A stretch of DNA of 64,000 nt from Erysipelotrichaceae bacterium OPF54 (GTDB lineage: Bacteria; Bacillota_I; Bacilli_A; Erysipelotrichales; Erysipelotrichaceae): contig BQKD01000001.1 of assembly GCA_022834735.1 (NCBI GenBank), positions 2,705,659-2,769,658 on the forward strand, in the 5' to 3' direction. Position numbers and translations under genes: made by a program. The notes beneath the pieces were generated by a model, which made no database searches, was not told the DNA's origin, and was given only the letters and a program-made list of their open reading frames with translations. Below, piece by piece: positions 6,995 through 14,689 of the stretch. Every line of letters begins with the position of its first letter. The first letter of the stretch is position 1.

Positions 6995-8209
6995 ATGGAA
7001 AAATCAAAACAAGAATTTTTAGAGCAGAACGTTATTTCAATGGCAATCACAAACCTTGAAAAGCTCAAAGATCCGAATTTAAAACCTGATTTATTCGTTA
7101 CACCGGTTCACCAGGAAATAATCAAAGTGTGCAAGGATGTTTTGCACGAAAAAGGGAATGTATCTAGTATTCCTTATGATGATATTATTCCTAAACTCCT
7201 GGAAAGCTCACAAGATTACTTTTTAAAAATAATGGATCAAGCCTTTCAGTATGGCGACTATGATAATTACCTTTCTCAGCTTAGAGAACAAAAAGCGATT
7301 CGGGATATTCACCGATTGAGCAAAGAAGCATTACAGGAAGATACGACGCTTGACGAGCTGAAAACAAAAATAGCAAAAATCGAAGACTCCAATTATACGT
7401 CTAAATTAAAAAAATGGACGTTTGACGAGTTATGCACCATTCCAAGAAAAAGCGAAGAATCGCTTATTTTTGAACGCGACAAGTACATGCAATATGTACG
7501 GCCAAAAAAGCATACAGTAAACGTGATAGGCGCTAGAACAGGCGTAGGAAAGACAGCGTATGCCCTAAACCTAGTTAATGACCTTGGAGAACGCTATAAA
7601 GTATTGTATTTCAATCTTGAAATGACGAATATAGAAATTATCCGTAGGTTATTAGCCTTACAAAGCAATGTAGATATTAACAAGATTGAAAACAACGATT
7701 TAACCAAAGAGGAAAACACACGATATGTAGACGCTTGTTGGAGATATGTAAATAGATTGAATATTGCTATTATTGATGGTTCAAAAAGCATTGATTCAAT
7801 ACGCAGGATCATAGCAAAAGAATCAAGAAAAGGGCATTGTGTTGTATTCGTCGATCATATAGGATACATCAAAAATAAGGGATTCAATAACACCCGTGAA
7901 TCAGTACAACACACTATGATTGAGCTGAACAATATCACAAAAGATTTTGATTGTACCGTGTTCGCTGTTTCTCAGTTAAACCGAGGAGCAGAAGGAGAGC
8001 AACCACAATTAAAAGACCTGAAAGATTCTGGAGAGGTGGAACAAACCGCACACTCCATCACTTTGCTATATGACGAAACAAATAATAGAGCGTCCCAAAA
8101 TTCTAAATACAAACTTATTTGTGCCAAGAACAGAGGAAGGCTTGGAATAAGTGACGTTTTATTCCATAAAGCGAAGCAATGCTTTATTTATGAAGGAGCG
8201 AATAAATGA
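6995..8209 (+). CDS. DnaB-type replicative helicase
   Basis: A 404-residue RecA-fold helicase. Residues 1-110 resemble the DnaB N-terminal primase-interaction domain (LFVTPVHQEIIKVCKDVL) but are short. The ATPase core shows Walker A GARTGVGKT (179-187), Walker B VVFVDH (283-288), the QLNRGAE arginine-finger region (about 327-333) and the DnaB-like LKDSGEVEQTAH segment. It lies nine bases after the initiator gene and would unwind the element's origin during autonomous replication. It is a mobile-element DnaB relative, not the host dnaB, which is normally linked to other genes. Confidence 0.88.
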   Translation: MEKSKQEFLEQNVISMAITNLEKLKDPNLKPDLFVTPVHQEIIKVCKDVLHEKGNVSSIPYDDIIPKLLESSQDYFLKIMDQAFQYGDYDNYLSQLREQKAIRDIHRLSKEALQEDTTLDELKTKIAKIEDSNYTSKLKKWTFDELCTIPRKSEESLIFERDKYMQYVRPKKHTVNVIGARTGVGKTAYALNLVNDLGERYKVLYFNLEMTNIEIIRRLLALQSNVDINKIENNDLTKEENTRYVDACWRYVNRLNIAIIDGSKSIDSIRRIIAKESRKGHCVVFVDHIGYIKNKGFNNTRESVQHTMIELNNITKDFDCTVFAVSQLNRGAEGEQPQLKDLKDSGEVEQTAHSITLLYDETNNRASQNSKYKLICAKNRGRLGISDVLFHKAKQCFIYEGANK

Positions 8210-8589
8210 AACCAAAATCAAACAAAATCAGACCGTTTAATTTGCAAATATTTGCCGATTGCGACATTATCACCGAATTTTTAAAAAGAAATCGTTTTCC
8301 ATCAGTTCAAGAATTGGAAAAGATGAAGCCCGAAGAGTTTAAAGACGCAGTTATTGAATTTCGGTACAGGCTTTACGATCCGAACGAGCGGGAGCAATTC
8401 GGATACGATCGAACCGCAAAAGAAGGAACAATAGCAGAATTCTTGAAACGTGAAACATTCCTGAATCCGAACAGTTTAGAAAGAATGGACGCTGAAGAGT
8501 TCAAAAAAGCCGTTATAGCGTTTCGTGAATTGCTGAACGATCAAACCGAGCGTAAAAAGTTCGGATACGATACAAATTACAACCGATAA
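8206..8589 (+). CDS. Unknown protein made of two tandem ~47-residue repeats
   Basis: A 127-residue protein overlapping the helicase stop by four bases (ATGA). After the opening MKPKSNKIRPFNLQIFAD come two copies of one module, about residues 22-68 and 76-122. Each contains EFLKR, a P/N-rich turn, LE-M-EEFK-AVI-FR, and ends ER-KFGYD or ER-QFGYD. The phrase NLQIFAD resembles the NLQLFA-type N-terminus of many phage capsid and scaffold proteins, which is suggestive but weak. I recognise no family. Its position between rep and terS-like genes is where satellites carry phage-interference or capsid-remodelling genes. Confidence 0.7.
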   Translation: MKPKSNKIRPFNLQIFADCDIITEFLKRNRFPSVQELEKMKPEEFKDAVIEFRYRLYDPNEREQFGYDRTAKEGTIAEFLKRETFLNPNSLERMDAEEFKKAVIAFRELLNDQTERKKFGYDTNYNR

Positions 8590-8639
8590 ACGAATAGAGC
8601 GTCGGAAAAGGCACTTCTTTTAAAGAGAGGAGAAAAGCA

Positions 8640-9098
8640 ATGAACGAAAAGAATTTGATTCCTAACGCAAAGAGAACACCCGAAGAACGCCGAGAAAACG
8701 CCACAAAAGCAGGAATAGCAAGCGGAAAATCAAGAAGGCAAAAGAAAAAGCTAAAGCAAGCCTTGGAAACAATTATGAATGAAAAAGTACCTCAAAGCAT
8801 GGATAAGGTACAAAATATGCTTCATGAATTCGGGATCAATGAAGAAGAAAGCACTTTTCAAATTGCTTTAGCTGTTATGTTAGTAAAGAAGGCATTAGAC
8901 GGAAACATTCGTTCAGCCGAGTTAATCGCAACGATAACGGGACAAACCGCAGATCATGATTTGAAAGAACGAGAGTTCACGCATAAAAAGAAAATGGATC
9001 GTCAAAAGATTGATATTGTTGATAAGACGTTAGCCGATCCAAGCGCACTGATTGCGGTGTTGAAAGGAACAAATGAAAAAGAAAACGTTATGCATTAG
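8640..9098 (+). CDS. Small-terminase-like phage protein
   Basis: A 152-residue basic, helical protein with AGAGGAG upstream of the ATG. The N-terminus (NAKRTPEERRENATKAGIASG, then KSRRQKKKLKQALETIM) and the middle (FQIALAVMLVKKALDGNIRSAELIATITGQ) match a group of Firmicutes phage proteins found just before the terminase large subunit and often annotated as small terminase subunits. In PICIs a stand-alone TerS redirects helper-phage packaging to the island. No large subunit follows. The assignment is by resemblance only. Confidence 0.5.
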   Translation: MNEKNLIPNAKRTPEERRENATKAGIASGKSRRQKKKLKQALETIMNEKVPQSMDKVQNMLHEFGINEEESTFQIALAVMLVKKALDGNIRSAELIATITGQTADHDLKEREFTHKKKMDRQKIDIVDKTLADPSALIAVLKGTNEKENVMH

Positions 9099-9254
9099 CT
9101 CTTTCCTTTTAATACGCTCACAGACGCGCAGAAAGGGCACAATAAGCGTTAGAATGTCTTTTTTAAAAGAAGAATCGCTCTATTTTGACATTTTAAGCTA
9201 TTCTTCATTAAATGTAATTTGTTGTGATGGGATTGTTCGAAAATAAAATGAGTA

Positions 9255-9263
9255 TGATATAAT
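9255..9263 (+). promoter_or_regulatory. Extended -10 promoter upstream of the 52-residue gene
   Basis: TGATATAAT gives a TG-n extension followed by a consensus TATAAT (9258-9263). A weak TTGTTC (9233-9238) lies 19 bases upstream, as expected where an extended -10 compensates. The start codon at 9315 is about 45 bases beyond the predicted start site, giving the last gene of the element its own promoter. Confidence 0.6.
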
Positions 9264-9314
9264 AGAAATCGTACATTAAATAGGGTTAATCTGAATCTTT
9301 AGAAAGGGAAAAGA

Positions 9315-9473
9315 ATGGAAAAAACAGCTATTGAATTTAGAAAACTACCGGATGGAATAAAAGCGTTCCGCTTGGATCGAAACAACAAGACACTCTATGT
9401 GATAGATCCAAAACAACAAGAAGGAAATGAAATTGAAAATTTAAATATGCAAGCTAAAGCATTGGAGGAGTGA
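9315..9473 (+). CDS. Small unknown protein of the mobile element
   Basis: A 52-residue protein beginning MEKTAIEFRKLPDGIKAFRL and rich in charged residues. AGAAAGGGA lies just before the ATG, and an extended -10 promoter lies about 50 bases upstream. It stands apart from the replication cluster and has its own promoter, so it may be expressed in the integrated state like accessory or superinfection genes of other elements. No family recognised. Confidence 0.6.
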   Translation: MEKTAIEFRKLPDGIKAFRLDRNNKTLYVIDPKQQEGNEIENLNMQAKALEE

Positions 9474-9547
9474 ACAGAACACTTCTCTTTTTTCTTTTTG
9501 ATGTAAGAAAAAGTGCGTAAATCCTTAATAATAAAGCTGAAACGAAG

Positions 9548-9573
9548 TTTAAATTTGGGGCAAAATTGGTGTC
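9548..9573 (+). repeat. Right copy of the 26-bp direct repeat
   Basis: TTTAAATTTGGGGCA, AAA, TTGGTGTC; same orientation as 3123-3148 and identical except for the central three bases. It lies 167 bases inside the right attachment core in non-coding DNA, whereas the left copy overlaps the end of int. Confidence 0.6.
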
Positions 9574-9645
9574 TCTTGGACGTAAAATGGGACATTTCAC
9601 ACTATATATAAAATGTGCATGTACAGGCTTTCAGTATATATATAA

Positions 9646-9668
9646 TAAAAAAGCCTAATAAATAGGCT
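9646..9668 (-). terminator. Leftward terminator-like hairpin near the right end
   Basis: AGCCTA (9652-9657), five-base loop, TAGGCT (9663-9668); on the minus strand it is followed by six T residues (9646-9651). It would stop leftward transcription entering the element. The remainder of 9474-9740 is AT-rich DNA with TATATA runs and no gene that I can support. Confidence 0.4.
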
Positions 9669-9740
9669 AAAAAATGGTTTAAAACAGCTTGAAATCGGTA
9701 TGAAATAGCCACAAACGACGACAATAAAGAGCCGTTATGT

Positions 9741-9760
9741 TACAGTGAATATATGAAACA
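9741..9760 (+). repeat. attR: right attachment core, overlapping a host start codon
   Basis: Contains the same AGTGAATATATGAAACA as attL (9744-9760). The ATG of the downstream NlpC-type gene (9753-9755) lies inside it, so the first codons ATG-AAA-CA are part of the core. Integration therefore keeps the coding sequence but replaces everything upstream of the core. Confidence 0.75.
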
Positions 9761-10610
9761 CAGAAAGATCAATTACAGACGTCTAGGACTTGCCGGTTTA
9801 TGCCTCCTGCTTCTGAGCGCAGGGACCTGTTTCGGGTTTTCCCGGCTGTTTTCGCATCCTGAAAAGAATTTGCCCGTCCAGAATACAGCGAGCGGAACAG
9901 CCGATCTGTCCACCCTGCTCGAGATGGCAAAACAGCCGCTGGGAAAAGTAATGTATATCTGGGGCGGCGGATGGAACGAAGAGGACACCGCATCCGGGCC
10001 CGAAACCAGGCAGCTCGGGCTGGCCTCCTCCTGGATCGAATTTGCCGATGCGCAGGACGCCTCCTATAATTTCCAGGACCATTTATATGAGATCCATAAC
10101 GGGCTGGACTGCTCAGGCTATATCGGGTGGGTGCTGTACAATACTTTCGAGCATAAAAAAGGAGAAAAAGGCTATGTCGATTTTTCTGATCGTATAGAAC
10201 CTGACCTTGCTGATCTTGGCCTGGGCACAGTGATCCCTGCCGATCAGATCGAAAGCTATGACCCGGGCGATATCATGGCCAATTCAGACCATATTTATCT
10301 CGTGCTTGCGCCTTGTCAGGACGGAAGCATCCTGCTGATCCACTCCTCTCCTCCGGGGGTGCGTCTTTGCGGAACTCCGGCAGCCGACGGAAACCCGGAC
10401 AGCCAGGCTCTTGCGCTGGCCCGGCACGTCATGGCCGGATACGCGCCGGACTGGTATGCAAAATACCCGGATTGTACGGCAGACTACTCGTATCTGACAG
10501 AGTATGACCAGTTTCGCTGGAATCCCGACAAAATAAAAGATGAAAACAATTTAAGGAACAAATCCGCAGAAGAGATTGTTTCCTATTTGTTTTCATCTTT
10601 GGAAAACTGA
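9753..10610 (+). CDS. NlpC/P60-like secreted cell-wall hydrolase
   Basis: A 285-residue protein with a basic N-terminus and hydrophobic segment (about 11-30), giving a signal peptide or membrane anchor. The catalytic domain carries the NlpC/P60 pattern: C120 in LDCSGYIGW, H180 in NSDHIYLVLA and a further polar H197 (LLIHSS). Such enzymes cleave peptidoglycan stem peptides or amides. No Shine-Dalgarno precedes the ATG, and the whole upstream region is now element DNA joined at attR, so expression is likely altered. It converges on and overlaps the GNAT gene by 28 bases. Confidence 0.75.
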   Translation: MKHRKINYRRLGLAGLCLLLLSAGTCFGFSRLFSHPEKNLPVQNTASGTADLSTLLEMAKQPLGKVMYIWGGGWNEEDTASGPETRQLGLASSWIEFADAQDASYNFQDHLYEIHNGLDCSGYIGWVLYNTFEHKKGEKGYVDFSDRIEPDLADLGLGTVIPADQIESYDPGDIMANSDHIYLVLAPCQDGSILLIHSSPPGVRLCGTPAADGNPDSQALALARHVMAGYAPDWYAKYPDCTADYSYLTEYDQFRWNPDKIKDENNLRNKSAEEIVSYLFSSLEN

Positions 10611-11083
10611 TATGCGAGCCTTGGATCTCCGTTGGCCAGATAAATGATCCCGGTATGAATGAAGCCGTTGCGTCGGATACAATTCTGCATAAATACATTA
10701 TCCTTATGCGTATCAATCTTTAAATTCGAACAGCGGGACTTGCAGTAGGATAAAATAAAATTTCCGATCCCTTTTGCCGTATGGGCAGACGCAACTTTGT
10801 GGACTGCCGCATACGGTTTTTCGTTCAGCCAGCAGCCGTCGATATATGTATATGTCGGATCTTCGCCAAAGATCAGAGCAAAGCTCCCTTCGATCTGTTC
10901 GTTGTTCTCCACCACATAAAGCTCGCCGTTTTCGATATTTTCAGCCAGATCGATCCGATTCGGCTTTCCTTCATTCCATTGATCCGGATTTCCGTGCGTA
11001 TGCATGAAGGTCCGGGCATTTTCATAAAGGACATCCAGGATGTCCAGATCTTCATATCGCGCCTTTCTTACCTTTCTTGTCAT
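10583..11083 (-). CDS. GNAT-family N-acetyltransferase
   Basis: A 166-residue acetyltransferase. It starts MTRKVRKARYEDLDILDVLY; the acetyl-CoA binding region is the VHKVASAHTAKGIGNFILSY stretch with its A-x-G-I-G loop, followed by IDTHKDNVFMQNCIRRNGF, the typical beta4-alpha4 end. The substrate cannot be inferred. It is the last gene of a five-gene minus-strand operon and overlaps the glycosyltransferase gene by four bases. Confidence 0.85.
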   Translation of the reverse strand: MTRKVRKARYEDLDILDVLYENARTFMHTHGNPDQWNEGKPNRIDLAENIENGELYVVENNEQIEGSFALIFGEDPTYTYIDGCWLNEKPYAAVHKVASAHTAKGIGNFILSYCKSRCSNLKIDTHKDNVFMQNCIRRNGFIHTGIIYLANGDPRLAYQFSKDENK

Positions 11084-12018
11084 TTCCAGTCAAGCTCCTT
11101 CTTTTTCCATCCGTATTTCCAGCAGGCAATCTGCAGCCACGCTCCGTAAGCCGCTTTCAGGATCCACGATAGCCGGCTCCAGTCGATATGATCAGGAACA
11201 AAGACCGGATCCTCTTTTCTTTTCGTAATGAAAATGAGCGTGTAAATAATGACCATATCGGTGTTGTAGTAATTGATCGCATAATCGAACGTCTCGCCAG
11301 GCAAAGCCTTTTTGAGCTCTTCTTCCTGGTCGTGATACGCTTTACGCATATTGTACACAAAAGAAAGGCTCATATTATTCGTCAACGACCCGCTGTGCTG
11401 GACATAGTGATAATACCGGTTCGGTATTGCGGCAATTTTTTCTGCATTCAAAAACGTTTTATAAATGGTCCGCGTATCTTCGAACCCGGTCGCATGCGCA
11501 GGAAAACGGACATTCCGGAACGTATCAGCCTTGTACAGCTTGGCCCACGGGTAATTGTTGACTCCCTTGTTTTCAACAAGCTTGTGGATCGCTTCGATCC
11601 CTGTCATGGTCTGTTTTCCTGCGACCTTGCGCAGCAGCGGAAAATATTTAAAGTAATCCATACGGTATCCGCACAAGACGATATCGGCCTTGCAGCTGTT
11701 CATCGCAGCAACCATCGATCCGATCATTTCCGGATCGATCCAGTCATCGCTGTCGACAAAGGTCAGATACGTTCCGGTCGCATGATCGAGCGCGCGGTTT
11801 CGTGTCGTGGAAATTCCGGCATTTTCATAGTTATATAAAAAGATATTTTTATGCGAGGCAGCATATTTTTCAGCAATTTCCTTAGATCCGTCTGTCGACC
11901 CGTCATTGATCAGGATCATTTCGATTTGCGGATACGTTTGAGCCAGGATCGAGTCAAGGCAGATAGCCAGATACTTTTCTACATTATATACGGGAATCAG
12001 CACGCTGACAGTTTCCAT
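11080..12018 (-). CDS. Family 2 glycosyltransferase
   Basis: A 312-residue GT-A fold enzyme, probably transferring a sugar to a surface polymer or lipid at the membrane. N-terminal nucleotide-sugar site VSVLIPVYNVEKYLAICLDS, then INDGSTDGS, and the metal-binding DxD region FVDSDDWIDPEM. The C-terminal part is helical with no transmembrane segment apparent. The operon context (ABC permease, TPR protein, signal peptidase) suggests envelope assembly, but donor and acceptor are unknown. Confidence 0.9.
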   Translation of the reverse strand: METVSVLIPVYNVEKYLAICLDSILAQTYPQIEMILINDGSTDGSKEIAEKYAASHKNIFLYNYENAGISTTRNRALDHATGTYLTFVDSDDWIDPEMIGSMVAAMNSCKADIVLCGYRMDYFKYFPLLRKVAGKQTMTGIEAIHKLVENKGVNNYPWAKLYKADTFRNVRFPAHATGFEDTRTIYKTFLNAEKIAAIPNRYYHYVQHSGSLTNNMSLSFVYNMRKAYHDQEEELKKALPGETFDYAINYYNTDMVIIYTLIFITKRKEDPVFVPDHIDWSRLSWILKAAYGAWLQIACWKYGWKKKELDWK

Positions 12019-12032
12019 TTATTCATTCTCCT

Positions 12033-12803
12033 TTACTTGAAGCAGATGCGGATCAGTTTTTTCACGAACTGCTCATAGACAAACACGACAATGAGCAGCC
12101 ACGCAGTCCACGCAAAAAGCGAAGCAATATCGATGTTCAGCTTGGCAATCTGCATGCTCCGTCCGATTCCTGAACGTACCTGCGAAAGGATCTCAGCCAT
12201 GACCCCGACCTTGAAGCCTAACGAGGAAACAGAAATCAGAGCGCTGCCCAGATCCGGCTTGAGCAGTGGCAGATATATTTTTTTAAGCAGATAGAGCCGC
12301 GGCTGCGAATATACAGCAAATAGATCCTTCCACTCCTGTCCGATCTGCACGAGCGAATCGGCACAGGCCTGATAAACCAGAGGAAAGAGGACAAGGCAGA
12401 TCACAAAAAAGATGCAGCTTTCGCCATCGAACCAGAACAGAAATAAGATGATCAAAGTAATATTCGGCAGGCTGCGAAGAAGCAGGACGAAACGATCCAG
12501 GATACGGGAAGTCCATGGATAGAAAAAGCGTACGATCCCTAGAACAGCTCCTGTCAAAAACGAGGCAGCAATTCCCAGGCTCACACGAAGGATCGTTATC
12601 GCGATCGCATCGATGCATTGCGGATCCGTTATCTGCTCTGCCATGATCTCTGCCACTTCAAAAGGCGAAGGGAAGATCACCGGATTGTTTATTCCTGTAT
12701 AAAGCAGCTGAAGCAGAAGAAAAACTGCTGCTATGTACGCAGCCGCTCCTACGGCTTTTCTGAGCATCTTATTCTTCATTATGAGCGAGAAGATCAAGCG
12801 CAT
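12033..12803 (-). CDS. ABC transporter permease (SsuC/TauC-like), orphan
   Basis: A roughly 256-residue membrane protein with six hydrophobic segments and the binding-protein-dependent permease fold. The EAA-type loop is visible around YLLKKIYLPLLKPDLGSALI. It resembles nitrate/sulfonate/taurine permeases. No ATPase or substrate-binding protein is adjacent, so partners must be encoded elsewhere. Start is uncertain: ATG at 12803 or 12779, both inside the end of the TPR gene and without a strong ribosome-binding site, so expression is probably coupled to it. Confidence 0.8.
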   Translation of the reverse strand: MRLIFSLIMKNKMLRKAVGAAAYIAAVFLLLQLLYTGINNPVIFPSPFEVAEIMAEQITDPQCIDAIAITILRVSLGIAASFLTGAVLGIVRFFYPWTSRILDRFVLLLRSLPNITLIILFLFWFDGESCIFFVICLVLFPLVYQACADSLVQIGQEWKDLFAVYSQPRLYLLKKIYLPLLKPDLGSALISVSSLGFKVGVMAEILSQVRSGIGRSMQIAKLNIDIASLFAWTAWLLIVVFVYEQFVKKLIRICFK

Positions 12804-14145
12804 CAATTACGTAGTCGATGTTTTTAAATTCCTTGCCCTGATCGAGATCGTGATTGATCTGATCGAGAAGCGCAAATTCTTCTTCTGTTTTTCCCAGCAT
12901 ATTGTAGCAGTAAAGGCAGATGGCTGCCATGCGGCCGTCCATTGGATGCAGGCGGGCTGTTTTCAAAGCTTCTTCATAATGCCTTAAATACAAACACGTT
13001 GTCGCATAATCGACTTCAAGATCTTTTTCCAGAGGCTTATATTTCAGATATTCCTGAAACTCCTTATAGGCGCAGCCAAATTCTTTTCGCAGCAGACGCA
13101 CATAAATGCGGAGCCTTGTAGTAAAAACATATTCCTCTTCGCTTAAATTATTCGGTACATTCGTATATAAAAATCGAAAAGCGCTCCTGTAGTAATCTTC
13201 CGAGCACAAAAAGGATGCCAGCTTTACAAATACCCTGTTTTTCTGTTCGCTTTGTTCGAGCATCTGATCGACATATTTCGCTACGGTCGCTTCTGTATAT
13301 TTCAAATTGAGAAGAGCAGCCAGTTTCATGTCCACAAAAGATTCCTCGTCCATCGTGCCGTCCGGCAGCAGGCGGAGAACTTTGCGCTCGACGCTGCGCT
13401 GTTTTTTTATTTGTTTTGTTTCCTGATAAACGACCAGAAGCTGATTGTATAAAGCGGCGTGATTATATTTTTTTACAATTCCTATCAGGCACTGTTCCGC
13501 TTTTTCGTAGTCTTTTACGGAAAGATAAAAATCAGATTTATAGTATTCCTTTTGCTCTTCTCCGTGGATCTTCTCTACATACCGCAGGAAATGCTCTTCA
13601 TCTTTTTCTTCGATAAAAAAATCACAGATTCCTTCGACGATTTCTTCCCGGCCGCTTATACGGTCAAAATATTCCAGGGCTCTTTTATATTTTTTCACTT
13701 TCCAGTAAGCGATGGCAGCATAATAATAAATCGGATCCGAATCGATTTCCAGAAGGACATCTTCAAATGAGGAAATCGCTTTTTGATATTCTTTCTGGTT
13801 CAGATACACCTGACCATATAAAAAGGAAATATGCAGACTGTTCTGCACATCATCGTCAAAACTGCACATGTCGAGATACTTTTTTGCTTCCTCATATCGT
13901 TCGAGCCCGACATAGGCATCAGCCAGACGTTCATAAAAGAGCTCGTTTTCGTATCCGTCATTTCCTGCCTCTGTGATCAGCAGAATGACCTGATCGAACA
14001 TCCCCTGAAAAAGGAGGATATCCGAAAAAGCCAGATAGAAAAATTCGTCCTTTCCATATTCATCCTGATACTGCTGGATCTTGTAAAACGCTTCTTCCAC
14101 GTTATTGTTTTCGATCAGCTGAATGATTTCCTGCTGCAGATTCAT
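12769..14145 (-). CDS. TPR-repeat protein
   Basis: A 458-residue soluble helical protein made almost wholly of degenerate tetratricopeptide repeats (for example ERLADAYVGLERYEEAKKYL, then YYAAIAYWKVKKYKRALEYF). No catalytic motif is seen. TPR arrays are protein-interaction scaffolds; here the partner may be another product of this operon. The ATG at 14143-14145 follows directly on the signal peptidase stop codon, with GGAGG inside the upstream gene, so translation is coupled. Confidence 0.85.
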   Translation of the reverse strand: MNLQQEIIQLIENNNVEEAFYKIQQYQDEYGKDEFFYLAFSDILLFQGMFDQVILLITEAGNDGYENELFYERLADAYVGLERYEEAKKYLDMCSFDDDVQNSLHISFLYGQVYLNQKEYQKAISSFEDVLLEIDSDPIYYYAAIAYWKVKKYKRALEYFDRISGREEIVEGICDFFIEEKDEEHFLRYVEKIHGEEQKEYYKSDFYLSVKDYEKAEQCLIGIVKKYNHAALYNQLLVVYQETKQIKKQRSVERKVLRLLPDGTMDEESFVDMKLAALLNLKYTEATVAKYVDQMLEQSEQKNRVFVKLASFLCSEDYYRSAFRFLYTNVPNNLSEEEYVFTTRLRIYVRLLRKEFGCAYKEFQEYLKYKPLEKDLEVDYATTCLYLRHYEEALKTARLHPMDGRMAAICLYCYNMLGKTEEEFALLDQINHDLDQGKEFKNIDYVIDALDLLAHNEE

Positions 14146-14649
14146 CTATGATTCCTCCTTTGAGCTTTTCAAGCCTGTCATTAAATTCATCAAGGCTCCG
14201 ACTGCTGCCAGCGCAAGCAGAAACAACTTGCCGCTCATCGTGCTGAGCCATGCAAAAAAGGCGCCGATAACAGGGACGTGCATTTTAAACACGCCGATCA
14301 GATCTGTGTAAGGTACCGGTTCAAAGTCGTTCTGGGCATTGGCATCTCCCCGGGTAATAAACTGCTGAGAGCTTTGGTCATTTTCAACGACCCGATGGGT
14401 CACAACGCTTCCGCGATGTTCAAAAGCAATAATATCCTGTGCGCGGATCTGATCCGGCTCTTCATATTTTACCGCGATCAAAGATCCGACCGGGATGGCT
14501 GGTTCCATGCTTCCTGTTGTAACATTATACAATTTGATGCCAAATATGCCTGGCAATGTGATCATCAAGGCAACAACGATCACCAGACCGATCAGCCCGG
14601 TTCCGATTGCTACCCCAATTCTTTTTCCTGTTGTTTTGCTATTTTTCAT
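14146..14649 (-). CDS. SipW-type signal peptidase I
   Basis: A 167-residue signal peptidase of the ER/SipW subfamily, which uses a Ser-His dyad rather than Ser-Lys. Residues 10-33 form an N-terminal membrane anchor; the catalytic serine lies in TTGSMEPAIP and the histidine in VVTHRVVEN; a second membrane segment is near 130-155. In Firmicutes these enzymes process dedicated exported proteins, such as TasA. No obvious substrate gene is adjacent. It appears to head the operon running to the GNAT gene. Confidence 0.88.
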   Translation of the reverse strand: MKNSKTTGKRIGVAIGTGLIGLVIVVALMITLPGIFGIKLYNVTTGSMEPAIPVGSLIAVKYEEPDQIRAQDIIAFEHRGSVVTHRVVENDQSSQQFITRGDANAQNDFEPVPYTDLIGVFKMHVPVIGAFFAWLSTMSGKLFLLALAAVGALMNLMTGLKSSKEES

Positions 14650-14689
14650 GCATTTAGCCTATCATTAAAGCAAAAAAAAAGAAAGATAC

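Larger units (their letters stand above)
3037..9760. mobile_element. Integrated 6.7-kb element, phage-satellite (PICI-like) organisation
   Basis: Bounded by a 20-bp direct repeat with one mismatch (3037-3056 and 9741-9760). It is visibly more AT-rich than both flanks. An integrase sits at the left end reading outwards, a repressor reads the same way, and a rightward cluster encodes HTH proteins, a replication initiator, a DnaB-type helicase and a small-terminase-like protein. No large terminase, portal, capsid, tail, holin, relaxase or coupling protein is present. This matches the minimal layout of Gram-positive phage-inducible islands (int, repressor, excisionase/activator, rep, terS), but it is shorter than most and the satellite label is an inference. 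Confidence 0.75.

Noticed and set aside
6995-8209. Host replicative helicase gene dnaB
   Set aside because: It lies inside the integrated element next to a phage-type initiator, has a shortened N-terminal domain and AT-rich composition; the host gene is expected elsewhere.
3037-9760. Complete prophage or conjugative element
   Set aside because: No capsid, portal, tail, large terminase, lysis, relaxase or secretion genes are present in the interval.
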